From Helopsaltes ochotensis (Eukaryota; Chordata; Aves; Passeriformes; Locustellidae), in contig VXBM01000136.1 of assembly GCA_013400155.1 (NCBI GenBank), forward strand, positions 62,001 through 126,000: a DNA stretch of 64,000 bases, given 5' to 3'. This document shows positions 1 through 11,077 of this stretch, piece after piece (position 1 is the first letter of the stretch; each line of letters begins with the position of its first letter). A program made the translations under genes and the position numbers. The notes under the pieces were generated by a model, which saw only the letters and a program-made list of their open reading frames with translations, was not told the DNA's origin and searched no databases.

Positions 1-1700
1 TCAAATATCCCCCAATTATTTTATCTAGCAGGTCCATCTGTGGGTGGCTCCATGATATCTACCACAAGTCCCATAAATTCTTCTCCCGAGGTCTCGGTTA
101 TCTTCACTTGGATAAGATACTTGACAACAGAGGTTCAATATCTTTCTGGTCAGCAGTCTTCATGCAGGAATGCAGGATGACTCTCCCTTCCTTCTGGTTT
201 GTCAGTTTACAGAAAAAAAAAAACCCCAAAAGTCCAAAAAAACCCAAAAACCCCCCAAAAGTTAAGTCTTCCACTTTTAACACTATGTTATAATCAAAAA
301 TATACATTCATCACATTTCTAAACTCTATTAATAAAAGAAAATACGGTACAATCTTCCCACATTATACATACAGTATTCATTTTAATATTTGCAAAAAGC
401 CAGCTCTACACTATGCATTTATAACACTTTATGATGCAGCTGGGAAGCCTCATACCTCTGTTAATCTACGGGGCTATTGCTGTTTGGGTGAAGATGTTTG
501 CCTTTGCCATTTCAAAGGAATGGTCTTTGTCTGCTGTCTTTCCTTATGCTCTCTTAAGTTGCAAAGAGTAGATAGCTGGAAGTCATTCTGGCTGAGCATG
601 GGGGCTGATGTACTTCTGAAATTCAAATGTTTCTGGGGTTTAATTCCCAGATCTACTGAATTAATCAGGGAGAAAACTTTTAATGGCTTCAGTAACCTCT
701 CAGAACCAGTCTATAATAAGGTTGTAGCAGGAAACATGTGAACATCTGCTGTACTGGGTAGACCAACAGAGCGAAAAGGACTGTTCTCTGATGTGCAGCA
801 AGGGGAAGGCAGAACTGGTTTGCTGTCTGCGCTCTCTTGAAATTGTCTTTGGATCTCATGTTCCTATTGTGTTTATGCTCATAGATATCCTGGTGTTATC
901 TTGAGTGGATGATAGTAGAGGGTTGTGGCAATAAGGAGGAATGGCATAGAGGGAGGTGATAACTGGTTGGATCCAACTGGGCAGCATCTGGCACAATGAG
1001 TGGAGAGGAAGTTGAGGGTGAAAACAAACTCATTCTCTTTTTTTTTCTTAAAAACAAAAAAGGCTTCCTTATAAAAAAGAAGCTTTGTTTCATTGCCAAG
1101 GTTAAAAAAGCACTGCCTGCTACAAAACACCTTTTGTTTCAGAATTCTTCTGGGGCCTGTGTTCCTTCTTTCCCCTCCCTCCCACCCTTAAGGGGCTGGC
1201 TTCTGAGTGTTGCATTATTGTTTTGTTTGTTTAGGCTTGTTTTTTTGGCTTGTTTTTTTTTTTTCCTTTTGTAGTGCCCATTTAGAGGAGACACCCTTTT
1301 GAATGCTACTTTGAGATGGGCAGCAATAGAAGCCCGAGACTACCTGAAGCTATGTTTTTAGTCCACAGAGCTTGCATCCTCAACTTGCTTCTCTGCCTGT
1401 GACTTTGAGAAAACTATTGTAAGGTCTCCCCTTGGGTCAGTTTCCTTTTTCTCCTGAAGTCTGTTTCAGTGTGCCAGGTGGGAACCTACTGAGCTTCAGT
1501 TGTCGACAGCAAACAGGTTTTGCTGGGGTTTTTTTGCCCTACCTGAGTTTCTCTAAGCAGCTCAAGAGAAAGTGCTTTTGGCCCTGGTCTTTGTCCAGCA
1601 TCCTTTCTTGAAAGGCAGTGCACTGTCACAGGATGCCCTCCAGGATCCACCCAGCACTCCAGACATCCATGGCACAACACTGTTGCTCTCTGTGTTTGTC
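1..1700. other. Intergenic, no gene supported
   Basis: The stretch is AT-rich with long A or T runs (around 212-265 and 1240-1265). The open frames are short, lack splice context and resemble no known family. The minus strand has an open frame of about 36 codons closing with TAA at 21-23 at the very left edge; I cannot tell whether it is the end of a neighbouring gene. Confidence 0.5.
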
Positions 1701-1839
1701 CACATGGAAGTATTGGGGTATTTCTCTTGTGAATAGCAAAATGGCTGTGATAGCTGCAGGTGTTGTATTGTGTTGCTGGTTTTGCTCCCCATTGTTTCAT
1801 ATTCTGTGGTTTGTTCCCTTCTCCCCTCTATTTCCCTGA

Positions 1840-2292
1840 CAATGTTACGTTGTCAATCCTCCTACGTTCCCCCCAGCACCCCTCCCCTGGGCCTTGTCTG
1901 TCACTCGGCTACTCCTCCAAGCTTCTAGAAAGCTCGGAGAGCGGTGTTGAGTGATAGGGCAGGGACAGAGGGGGTCCCTCCTCAAGTATCTTCATTTGCA
2001 CCCCTAAATGTCCCTCCAATCCTGCTCTACTCTTCCCTTGTCTCCTGTTGAGAGATGGACTGTCCCCTCCCTTATACTTAAGCTGCTGTCACCCCCCCTG
2101 TCTCCCGGGCTCTGTTGGAGTTGGACCCCTGAGGCGTGGAGTCCCCGTGGGGACAGAATAAAGCTTTGGACTTTGCCCTCCAATTGAGGCTGACTCCTTC
2201 CTCTGCCGGCATTGCTACAGTCTCTCCCGTGCAAGGGAGAACTCCCTTAGCTGCTCCCCGATTCCCAGAATTCGGAGGAGTGTCTCCCCACA
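1840..2292 (+). mobile_element. Probable solo LTR of an endogenous retrovirus
   Basis: The segment has an LTR-like promoter and polyadenylation layout: a TATA-like TTATACTTAAG near 2070, then about 85 bases later an AATAAA at 2157-2162 followed by a T/G-rich stretch, ending in TCTCCCCACA at 2292. C-rich U3-like sequence lies to the left and a TGTTACG near 1843 is a possible left end. No second copy, PBS or viral gene is adjacent, so a solo LTR is the simplest reading. No clean target duplication was found and the left boundary is uncertain. Confidence 0.5.
2157..2162 (+). promoter_or_regulatory. Polyadenylation signal inside the LTR-like segment
   Basis: Perfect AATAAA, placed about 85 bases after a TATA-like box as expected for the R region of a retroviral LTR. 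Confidence 0.45.
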
Positions 2293-4760
2293 GGTCAGCG
2301 GTGCCTGGCTAGCCTGGGTGGACAGAGTGGACATTCTGAAAGGGACAGAAGGAGCTTGACTTGTTTCTGTTCTTAGCTGTCTGTTTTGCATGCTCTGAGC
2401 CCGTTGTTCCCCAGCTCCTCTGCACCCGCTGGACCATGTTCATTCTTTTTCCCTACTGCTGGATCACTGTCATGGCCTTCTTGCTCCCAAACCCTTCTGG
2501 CTCGCCCCTGTCACTTGCTCTACACCACCTTATCAGCTTTCTAGTTTCTTAAACACAGATGTGTTTTTTTTTTTTTTCTCCTGCCCCCCCTTGCGGGGCT
2601 GCAGGACCTCACTGCAGGCTGTGGAACAAGGATTTTTCTCTAAGTGTCAATTTGGGCTCTTAGCAACTGCCTGGTGCCATTTGGCATTGAAAAATAGGCA
2701 AATTCTGTGCCCGAAAGTATTCCCCTTCTCTTCCACAGCACAGCAGCTCAGGCTGGAACACACCACAATGACTTCCAAGTGAACAGCCATTGACAGAAAT
2801 CTGTTGCCTACAGGGATATGTCCTTCTGTCTGTGGTTCTCTCATGGCAGGATCAGTCTCTGGAGGACTTGCCATGCTTGCTGTGTGCCTCTGCCCTTCGC
2901 TTTTGGGGTAAAAGGGCTAAACCATACACTCAGACCTGTCTTTGTCTCCTTCCTGCTGCTTGTGGGAATTGCTCTCATGGAACATTTCCCCATCCTTCAT
3001 CCATGTGCAGTGGGGCTGGGGTGTGAATGCAGCCTGGTTGGAAACCTAGCCAGATGCAATACCGAAGCCTTAGGTGAGACTTGCTGGTTTGCCCTGGGTG
3101 GCTGTCCTTGGTGCAGGACAAAAGCTGTTTTAAAGCACAAGTGTGTCTTAAACCACCATTGCTTAGTCTTCCAAATGTCATTGGTGTTGGCTTCTCTGTT
3201 CCATGTCAGTACTGTCGTTCTTGTGCGTACAGAACTTTGTGCAGAGGCATCCGTCTGGCTGTGCTGCAGTAAGGTGCCATTTATCACTCTCTGGTAAGGT
3301 TGCCTTTATCTGCATTACGTGTTTTACACTGCACTCTTTAAATTTTTATGTTTGTGCCACTGTATGGATGTTCCTCTGTAGCCTTCTCCTGCACCAATGT
3401 TAAATTATTCTGCAGAGGTTTACCTAGGATTCTCTTGTGACTACGGGCACACTTCCAACCTATTTTACCTTTTTCTTACAAAACTGGGGGTTTGAAGAAA
3501 TCCCCACTTTAGATAATTGGGTTATTCTTCCTACTTGGTTTTTGCTCTTTGAGTAGGGAAGGGGTTACAGACTAGAGATGAGACTGGTAAAGTGAGAACT
3601 TAAGTGAAGGTTTGCCAAATGAACTGCTCTTATAGCATCATGGCAAAATAGGAAGACTTCAAAAAAGGCAAAAGGGGCTCTTTGTTTTGTTTCTAAGTCT
3701 GTTTGCATTTTGGCTTGAGGAACTGTTGGTCAGTGCCATGTCCTCTGGACATGAAAAAGGAAACTCTGTATGCAGCTCTTTAAATTCTAATTGGACTAAA
3801 CCTAGCAATCCTCCATTAGCTGTATAGGAACACCTGAGCATAAGACTAAGTTCCCTGTGAAACAAGTAACCCATCTCCCACCTTTCGTGCTCACAAGCCT
3901 GCTGGCTGTGGAGTTGCAAAGGGTAATACTGGAAGCCAAATTGTTTCTGTGGTTGGGCAGAGTTGGGGATTTTCCTTTAAATGCCCTTTTTTTCAGGACA
4001 TCAGGGACAAGCAGCTGTGCGACTGTCATGATGTTTGCCCTAAAAATGAGACTACATGTGGTTAGCAGAACCCCTCAGAAACCAGCCCTTGTTAAATACA
4101 GAATTGGATACCCACATGCTAAAGCAGGGTCTTGTTCATTATTGTGGAGACATTAACCATCAGCTGTTGTGGAGAAAACATGGTAAAATACATAACAGAA
4201 CTTGATTACTGAAACAAAACTATTCTTCTGTGCATTATGATTTAGTAGACTAGCCTAGGAGGATGTCAGATGATGCCCATTTTGTTAGGCAGAGGAACTG
4301 CTTGGTGAGAGCAGGATATTTTACTTTGTCTCTTGTCTGTGCCTTGGGTAAAAGGATGAGTTTCTGTTTTGTTCTCCACAAGTGGGCATGGGTACACTTT
4401 CAGTAGAGGAGTTAGAGATTATATGTATCCTCTTGGAGTGTGGTTTCTAAGATTCCCTAGGGATGTGGAGCAACCCAGATTCCTTCATCTCATCTGCAAC
4501 TGCTGCTGTTCCTAGGATATATATCTGTCTTAGATAAATGCAACAAAAAAAAATCAGATTCCAGTATCTTACTGTAAACTGGTTTTCTTTCTATTGACAG
4601 CTTTTCCTCTTCAGTGTGTGCCTTCACTCCCTTTGTTCTGTTACTGCATCCAGTCATTGCTGTTGGCTCTTTGTAAAACAAACATGTTTGTTTCCCTGTG
4701 ACCTGTGGATGTGGTAGTTACGCTTTTGAGCTTTTAAACGTATGGAACCTGCAGCATGGG
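2293..4760. other. Intergenic, no gene supported
   Basis: No open frame here has splice sites, codon bias or recognisable protein motifs. There is a T run at 2562-2577. The right end of the stretch is the region just downstream of PRR33 transcription. Confidence 0.5.
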
Positions 4761-4779
4761 GCTGCTGGCTCGGAGGGGT

Positions 4780-4785
4780 TTTATT
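4780..4785 (-). terminator. Candidate PRR33 polyadenylation signal
   Basis: TTTATT on the plus strand is AATAAA on the minus strand, about 100 bases past the PRR33 stop codon. This would give a short 3' UTR. No transcript evidence is available, so a more distal site remains possible. Confidence 0.4.
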
Positions 4786-4842
4786 TAATTTCCTTTTTTC
4801 CTTACACTTGGCTCCCTGGGCAGTAAACTCGGCCGTAGGTGC

Positions 4843-4868
4843 CCTCTGGATGGGTGCACCTCCAGAGG
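4843..4868 (-). other. Inverted repeat in the PRR33 3' UTR
   Basis: A perfect 8-base inverted repeat (CCTCTGGA at 4843-4850 and TCCAGAGG at 4861-4868) with a 10-base loop lies about 20 bases beyond the PRR33 stop codon. It could form a 3' UTR hairpin; no function is known. Confidence 0.4.
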
Positions 4869-4885
4869 TGTGGAGCAGCCTGGCT

Positions 4886-6499
4886 TCAGCTGACTGACCA
4901 TCCTGATGCCGTTCTGTTAAAGCTCTTGGTGTGCTCCTCAGCCCCTTTGGGTCGAAAGCGGCTCACCTCAAACACGGTGCTGATCTTTGTCATGGGTTTG
5001 GCAGCCAGCTCCTTCAGTTTCCGGGCGTCAAAACGTGGCTTGTGTAGAAGGAGGGGTAAGCGTCGGGGAAGAAAGAAGCTTTCTTCCTTCTGTGGCTTCT
5101 TTTCTTCCGCTTGCTGCTTCCTCTCCTTGGTGAGTGTCACCTGGTATAAAATGGCATCCCACATGCTCATGGCTTTCGATTTAACCAGCTTGCAGTCTTG
5201 CTTGATGACTGCTTGAGCAGCATCCTCTTTATTCCCTTCTTCCTGTCCCAGCTTTTCTGGCTTGGACTCTGGGAAGTTGGTTGCTTCTGGCTGCACTATC
5301 AAGTGCTTCCTGAGGCGATGCCAGCCACTGGCACCAGTTCCAGGAGGTCTTGGTGCTTCTACTGACGATGGTGCTGGCTCAGCCTTGGGGGGACAGCTGG
5401 TGTTGGGTAAGCTGGGAGTCATCTGGGGTTCAGTGGTGTGTTCTGCCTTGGTGTCTGTGGAGGTGGACCCGGTACCATCAGCTTGTGCTGGAGTTGCTGT
5501 AGCTGGGCGTGCTTGCCTCCAGGGAGCACTGGATGTTGATGGTTTTAGGATGTCTCTGTCTTGCGTGGGTAATTCAGGACTTGTCTTGGATCTGGATATT
5601 TCGGTGTCACTTCCATGGGTTGTAGGCTTATTGGTGTGTTCATCAGAGGGGCTGGGCTTCTCACTAGGAACAGGCTTGGGAGCTTGATCAGGAGGCTCTG
5701 TCTCTGCAGCAGGAAGGAGGGGAGGTTTTGGCAAGGGGGGCGTGGCCTTGCTGTCTTTAAGTGAGGTGGGTGTCTGCTCTGGAGATGGTTCAGAGCTGCT
5801 TGTTGGAGGTGCTGGGGAAGTAGGCCTTTTGTCTTCGTGGCTGACAGTTCCTTGGGTCGGGTTTGGTGTGGGAGTTTTAGCCCTGGGTGGTTTGACACTA
5901 TGGAAATAAGTGTTCACCTTGGTGACATAGGTGACCTCTGGTGCCCTTTCTTTACTGGGTGTACTGGAAGGAGGAGGCGGGGGGCAAACAGATACTGAAG
6001 GGTCAGATGGAGAGGGGAGGTGGGAGCCCGTTCCTTTAGGCTGCTGTGGAGTCTCAGGAGCCCTTGGCTTCTGTAGCAGGGGCATGGCCGAGGAGGCTGT
6101 GAGCTTGACATGTTCAGCAATGCGCCGCTGCTCGGTGACCTTCAGCGTGAAAGGCTTCCCCTTCCGGAAAGGGGAGGCAGCACGGCGGGTGACGGGCCTG
6201 ATGGAGGGGAGGGTCGGCGGGGGGGCAGAGGGGGGGGCTGTGGTTTCGGGGGTCTCCGCTGGGGCAGCGCTCTCCGCGCGCTCTTGGTCGGGGCTGGCTT
6301 CGTTCACAGGCGAAAGGCTGGAGCGGAAGGACTTGCCCTGCTCTGAGGTGAGGATGGCGTTCTTCCTGGCTGCCTTCTTCAGCAGCCGCTGCAGCCGCAG
6401 GTTGTCCTTCCCAGGCTTTGGCAGGGTGGGAGGGGGAGAAAGGGGGTGGTGATTGGAAACAGGCTCCGTGGAGGATGATACTGTTATCAGCATTGTCAT
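4886..6499 (-). CDS. PRR33: Proline-rich protein 33, single large coding exon
   Basis: A 537-residue open frame follows a good acceptor (TTTTCTTGCAG, ending at 6503), so the exon starts at 6502 and the first ATG at 6499 gives MTMLITV; a second ATG (MLITV) is two codons on. The protein is rich in Pro, Ser, Thr and Lys, with no signal peptide or membrane segment. Ordered-looking islands are a basic helix near residues 33-48 (LRLQRLLKKAARKNA), a block near 100-138 (RPVTRRAASPFRKGK, then TLKVTEQRRIAEHVKL), a short KVNTYFHSVKPPRAKTPTP segment and a C-terminal basic region including MWDAILYQVTLTKE and RRLPLLLHKPRFDARKLKEL. The identification rests on this architecture plus synteny beside TNNT3 on the opposite strand. 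The mammalian gene is muscle-enriched; its molecular role is not established. The 5' non-coding exon(s) and promoter lie to the right and were not located. Confidence 0.85.
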   Translation of the reverse strand: MTMLITVSSSTEPVSNHHPLSPPPTLPKPGKDNLRLQRLLKKAARKNAILTSEQGKSFRSSLSPVNEASPDQERAESAAPAETPETTAPPSAPPPTLPSIRPVTRRAASPFRKGKPFTLKVTEQRRIAEHVKLTASSAMPLLQKPRAPETPQQPKGTGSHLPSPSDPSVSVCPPPPPSSTPSKERAPEVTYVTKVNTYFHSVKPPRAKTPTPNPTQGTVSHEDKRPTSPAPPTSSSEPSPEQTPTSLKDSKATPPLPKPPLLPAAETEPPDQAPKPVPSEKPSPSDEHTNKPTTHGSDTEISRSKTSPELPTQDRDILKPSTSSAPWRQARPATATPAQADGTGSTSTDTKAEHTTEPQMTPSLPNTSCPPKAEPAPSSVEAPRPPGTGASGWHRLRKHLIVQPEATNFPESKPEKLGQEEGNKEDAAQAVIKQDCKLVKSKAMSMWDAILYQVTLTKERKQQAEEKKPQKEESFFLPRRLPLLLHKPRFDARKLKELAAKPMTKISTVFEVSRFRPKGAEEHTKSFNRTASGWSVS

Positions 6500-6509
6500 T
6501 TCCTGCAAG

Positions 6510-8139
6510 AAAAGACCAAGTTTAGAGTTGGTGTGGGCTTAGCCGTGGGCTAGATGCTGAAATGTTTATATGTAAGTCCTCCTCTTCTCTCTCTAAAGGC
6601 TATGAGATGGAGTCAATATTGTGAGGGAAGAGCATCAATCTTCCTTTTGTTATTCTCCTGAGGTAACATCAGCCAGGCTTGAGAGTGGGTGTGGCAGGGC
6701 AGGAGATGTCCTGGAGGGAAGCTGTATTGCCAAACCTGGAGCCCTTCTGCTCCTGGCCTTAGCACAGCGACAGCTCCTGGGGACCCCAGATGTTCGTGTC
6801 TTGGCAAGTCAAAATGGGATTTGGAAGGAAATGTCAGGGGAAACAAAGTGAGTTTGAAATTTTGAAGCTTTGCAACATCTCCAGAGGCTAAAAGCAGGAA
6901 TGTTTCATGGCTTTCCAAATTTCAGTTATTAATGCTCTGATACAATGTTGCATACAACAGAACAGCCATAAACTGTGTGTCCTTTAAATGAAAGTCCATG
7001 CTGGCCTTGATTCATTTCAGCTGGCATGAAGATGCCCCTGTGAAATACAGGGCTTCTCAGAAGCTCTGTTTATCACTGAGGAAGTGCTTTGTCACAGCAC
7101 TGACTCTTGTCACAGCTGTGACTCTTCTTGCTGTATGAAGCAGAGGGACAACATTTTCCTCCAAGATAAAACCAAGATTTCTCTTTCCCTTGGGAAGCTT
7201 TGCTCCTGTCTTGCCTTTATCACTCATTCTTGAGTGAAACAGAAATGGCTTGTGCTCTGTGTCAGGTCTGATCTCCAATTGCCGCCCTTTGGCCAATGCT
7301 GGGCTGCTCCTGCACTGATGCCTGGCTGCTTTTCCTGCTCTTACTCATCACTGCCTCCTTCCTGGTGAGTGCTGGTCAGTGGAGCTCAGTGACCACGGGT
7401 CAGGGGGGCACAGTGGAGCTAAGGGTCTGTGTCGGGGATACAAAGATAAAACTAGTTTCAGTTCTCTCCTTTCTCTTCCTGAGCAAGCTGGGGAGCACCA
7501 AACAGCCTCTGACCTTCAATGACTCTTTGGCAGCCCCAGAAGGAAATCTGACTCTGTCCTGGCTCTTGCTCAGCACAGAGTTGCTGAGTTTTGCTATGAA
7601 ATGAGGCAGAAATCCCTTAGCCCCTTAATCCCTGGTGCTGGATGCAACTGAGCATCCTGAAATAAGGAAGAGGAGGGCAGGGTGATGTCAGGCTTGGCCA
7701 GGGGGGCTTTTTATTTCACGTGCTGTGTTCTGTTCCTGGTGGCTCCCAGCCTGCTCTGGTTAGTGTGGGCGTGTAACGCGATACCTACTGTGCGGGAAAA
7801 CTATCCTGAATAGGACTCTGGAAAGTGCAGAACAGCTCTTTGTGCTTGAGTGCCCAGTGCTGGCTTTGGGCTTGCAGTGCTGGGCTGGGAAAGGTGATCC
7901 ATACCCAGCAAGCAGGTGGTATGTCTGCTAAAACTTGAGGATGTGGGGAGAAGGATGAAATTTTTGTTGGTGGCTTTTTTGGGGGTTTTTTTAAGGCAGC
8001 AGAAAGTAAAAGCACTGGAGAGGTGGCATGTTGAGTTCAAAAGCTTCAAGGTCAAGTCCTCACCATGGTGGATGAGCTGCCCTCCAGAGCAGAGGCTGTG
8101 GTGAGCAGGGTATTAGCAGTGTCTAGCAAGTGGTACATT
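6510..8139. other. Presumed PRR33 5' intron or flank, no exon supported
   Basis: The acceptor at 6503 implies at least one upstream PRR33 exon on the minus strand in this direction. I could not choose a donor or promoter with confidence. Open frames here are short and unremarkable. Confidence 0.4.
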
Positions 8140-8650
8140 CGGTACTGCAAAGACATGGATGTGTTGGAGCAAGTCCTGAGGAGGAGCACAAAAATGATCA
8201 GAGGGATGGAACACTTCTATGAGGACAGGCGTGAGAGAGTTAGGATTGTTCATCCTGGAGAAGAGAAGGCTCTGGGGAGAGACTTTATTGCGGTCTTTTA
8301 GTATGTAAAAGTGGCTTATAAGAGAGATGGGGACGGACGCTTGAGTAGGGCGTGTTGCAATAGGAGAAAGGGTGAAGCTTTTAAACTAAGACGGTAGATT
8401 TAGACTAGATATAAGGACGAACTTTGGGGGTTTTTATGATGAGGGTGGTGAAACACTGGAACAGATTTTCCAGAGAGGTGGTGCATGCCCTATCCCTGGA
8501 AACATTCCAGATCAGGCTGGATGTGGGGGTCTGGGCAGCCTGATTTAGTTGCACGTGTCCCTGTTCATTGCATGGGTGTTGGATTAGATGACCTTTAAAG
8601 GTCCCTTTCAACCAAAGGTCCCATTCATGCTATTCTATCATTCTATGATT
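8140..8650 (+). mobile_element. CR1 LINE, 5'-truncated 3' end
   Basis: This reads as the familiar 3' end of avian CR1 in plus orientation. It starts near GACATGGATGTGTTGGAGCA, continues through TTTAGACTAGATATAAGGA (8399-8417) and GGTGGTGAAACACTGGAAC, and finishes with GGATTAGATGACCTTTAAAG and the octamer-like tail ATTCTATCATTCTATGATT ending at 8650. Small indels and substitutions break the reverse transcriptase end frame. It is an old, dead copy. Confidence 0.93.
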
Positions 8651-10789
8651 TACTTCAGCTGTAGGCATGAGAGACCTGCTGTTTTCTGTGAGGGGGCTTG
8701 GAGGGGATTTGTGTCAGCTGGGGATGACAACTGTTGGACGTTCCCAGTGTCTTATCAGCTTCATTCCTTAGGCACAAGGCTATCATTAGGATTTGCTTTG
8801 TTCCAGGAGCTACTCTTTAGAGGCAAGTCTGCACTGTTCCAAAAAAAGGCTGAGAGCCCATTCCTTTGTCATATACCTGCTTTCCACCCCCAGCCTCATG
8901 GGTATTTTAGATTCTTCTGGGTCAGAAAGGTAGAATGTCTCAATTGGAGGGACTTGTAGCTACATATGTGTGACACTACTCTGGCTCTGTTAGTGTAGGA
9001 ATTGGTAATTGCTTGTGGGGTTTTTTGTGCCTTTTTAAAAATCTGCTGAAGGGTGAGCAAATACATGCACCTCATGGTAGGATTTATTGTGGAATGACTT
9101 AATCTGCTTCTGTTTAATGTGGTCCCATGGACAGCCTGTACTACAAGATGAGCTATGGTCTAGCAGCACTGGTAAACCAGATTTATAAGGTTGACCTGCC
9201 TCAGGCGTGTGTAGGGAATACTAAAGAGGCAGGGCAGTGGACTTCCTAGCTACTGATCAGCTCTTGGAGTGTTTTCCTTGTCCTGTGGACTGCTGCACTC
9301 CAGAAAAATGCTGCTCCCCATATGAATCAGAGAAGGATCTTGCCTGGGATTTGCTGCAAACTGCCAGGTGCTACTGAGGAGGGCACGGGGGCTCTCAGAG
9401 TGGAAAGTTTAGTATGCACACACTGGGAAAATCCCTCTGCTCCCAAAGTCAAAGGCTGTATAACCTCAAGATTTGTTGTCTCTTAAAATAGTCTGTGCTC
9501 TTAAAATCACTCTTGCTGCTATCTCAGCATCCCATCTGACTTGAAACCTGCTCTGCTGTGGGTCTTGCAGTCCTTATGGGGAGTAACTTCCATGGCATGT
9601 GACTATTGGAATCTGTGTGCTTGACTAATGGAGCAGTGAGATGCTAAGAGACAGCAAAAGGAAATCAGCTGTTAATATTTTTGTCTTCCCTCTCATGCCT
9701 GGCTTTGTTTTGAGTCTCCTTCAGAGCTTCATGTGCTCAGGAGAAATTCTCAAAAAGGAAGATTTGTCTTCCCCCTTGCCATCTAGTGAAGCAAAAGTAA
9801 AGGGACAGACAGACTTGCTTTATTGCTAGTGGAAAGGCTGGAGCTGAAAATGTGAGGACAATAGGGGAAGCACTGCCTGAGAAACTTGTATGGGTTTGTG
9901 ATAAGGTAGAAGGAAGTGAACCTAGAAGTCAAGAGGCTTTCAAAGGTTGAAATTTCTCTGCTGCTGGTTGAGTTCCCATGGGTGGATGGATGCTCACCCA
10001 CTCTTGGGCCCCAACTGTTCTCCTGACTTTGCTCCACTTTCAATCAGCCACTCAGAAAATCAGAATAGTGCAAATCAGAAATAGTGGGGAGAGTGTCAGC
10101 ATGCAGGAGTCATTTGTCAAGTGGTGGAAAAGTCATTTGTGTGCTGGAGTCCCTTGGCTGCACCAGCTGTCCTGTGTGGAGCAGATGGAGAGCTGCAGGA
10201 ACCCAACACTGCTGCAGATGGTCCCAAACGGAGCTGTGGCTGCTGGGGGCTGTGGGGACACTCTCTGCTTTAGTGGGTTTCTTGTGAATCTCCTTCTTGG
10301 GGTGGGAGATGGTGTGGCAGGAGTGCAGCCATGACCTCTGCTGGATGTGCAGCCCTCAGCATCTCCTCTGCCATGAGCGTGGGCATTCCCAGCACTTATG
10401 CTGAAGCCTTATGGGTGGGCTGATTCACAGGGCTTTGTGAAAATGGGTGGGAGAATGTCGGAGCCCAGGGCAGCCCTCTGTCTGCCCTGGGTGGTCTGAG
10501 ACCCTTGCAGGTGCAGGGGGCTCAGAGACCCTGGCACAAAGATAAAAATGATAGTGCCTTCAACTTTAGCCCATGGGAGAATTTACCAGCTATGAGGGAA
10601 GATTTACAAGCCATTAGAGTTTGATTTCTATGATAGTTTATCACAGGTTGAAAAAGTAGATTTGGGGGGTTTTAGAATAGGGGTCAGGGAAGAAAGCATG
10701 GAGGAACTTGGCTGTGTCCCTATCCTTCTTGTTCCTTCTTCTCACCCACCATTTTTACTGCCTGTTCTGGAACGGTTTGATTGGGTCAC
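8651..10789. other. Intergenic, nothing recognised
   Basis: Ordinary non-repetitive sequence by eye. Open frames are short and show no acceptor or donor context. Confidence 0.45.
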
Positions 10790-11077
10790 TGTAGAATTCA
10801 ACTTAGTAACAAAATTTGTAACTATAAGTAACTAAAGGTAAATACGGAACAGGTAATTTTCACTATAAAGATAACATCACGCTGATGCAAGGTCAGTCAG
10901 CTCGCTGACCACCATGCTGTGCAGACCATCACAGCACAGCTGAAAAACATGTAACAAGATAAGAAAATAAAAGCAGCCTTGAAAACCTGGCTGACTCATC
11001 TCAACTTCTGGCACCAGGGCTGCGAAAAAGAACTTTTAAACAGCTCTTGTCGCGACTTTTCCACTCCAAACCTGACA
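10790..11077 (+). mobile_element. LTR-like segment (possible solo LTR)
   Basis: The segment starts TGTAGAATTC and ends CCTGACA, so it has TG...CA ends. In between are TATAAA at 10864-10869, two neighbouring short inverted repeats (GTCAGC/GCTGAC at about 10896-10909 and TGCTGTG/CACAGCA at about 10916-10937), and AATAAA at 10966-10971. That order of TATA, structured R and polyadenylation signal is LTR-like. No target duplication is obvious at the chosen ends, so boundaries and identity are tentative. Confidence 0.4.

Noticed and set aside
5262..5687. 141-codon plus-strand frame opposite PRR33
   Set aside because: It is the antisense shadow of the low-complexity Pro/Ser/Thr-rich PRR33 exon.
5931..6452. 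173-codon plus-strand frame opposite PRR33
   Set aside because: Also an antisense shadow; Gly/Arg richness mirrors Pro/Ala codons of PRR33.
8065..8301. 78-codon frame containing a reverse-transcriptase-end-like peptide
   Set aside because: Lies within the CR1 3' fragment and is disrupted; part of the dead repeat, not a gene.
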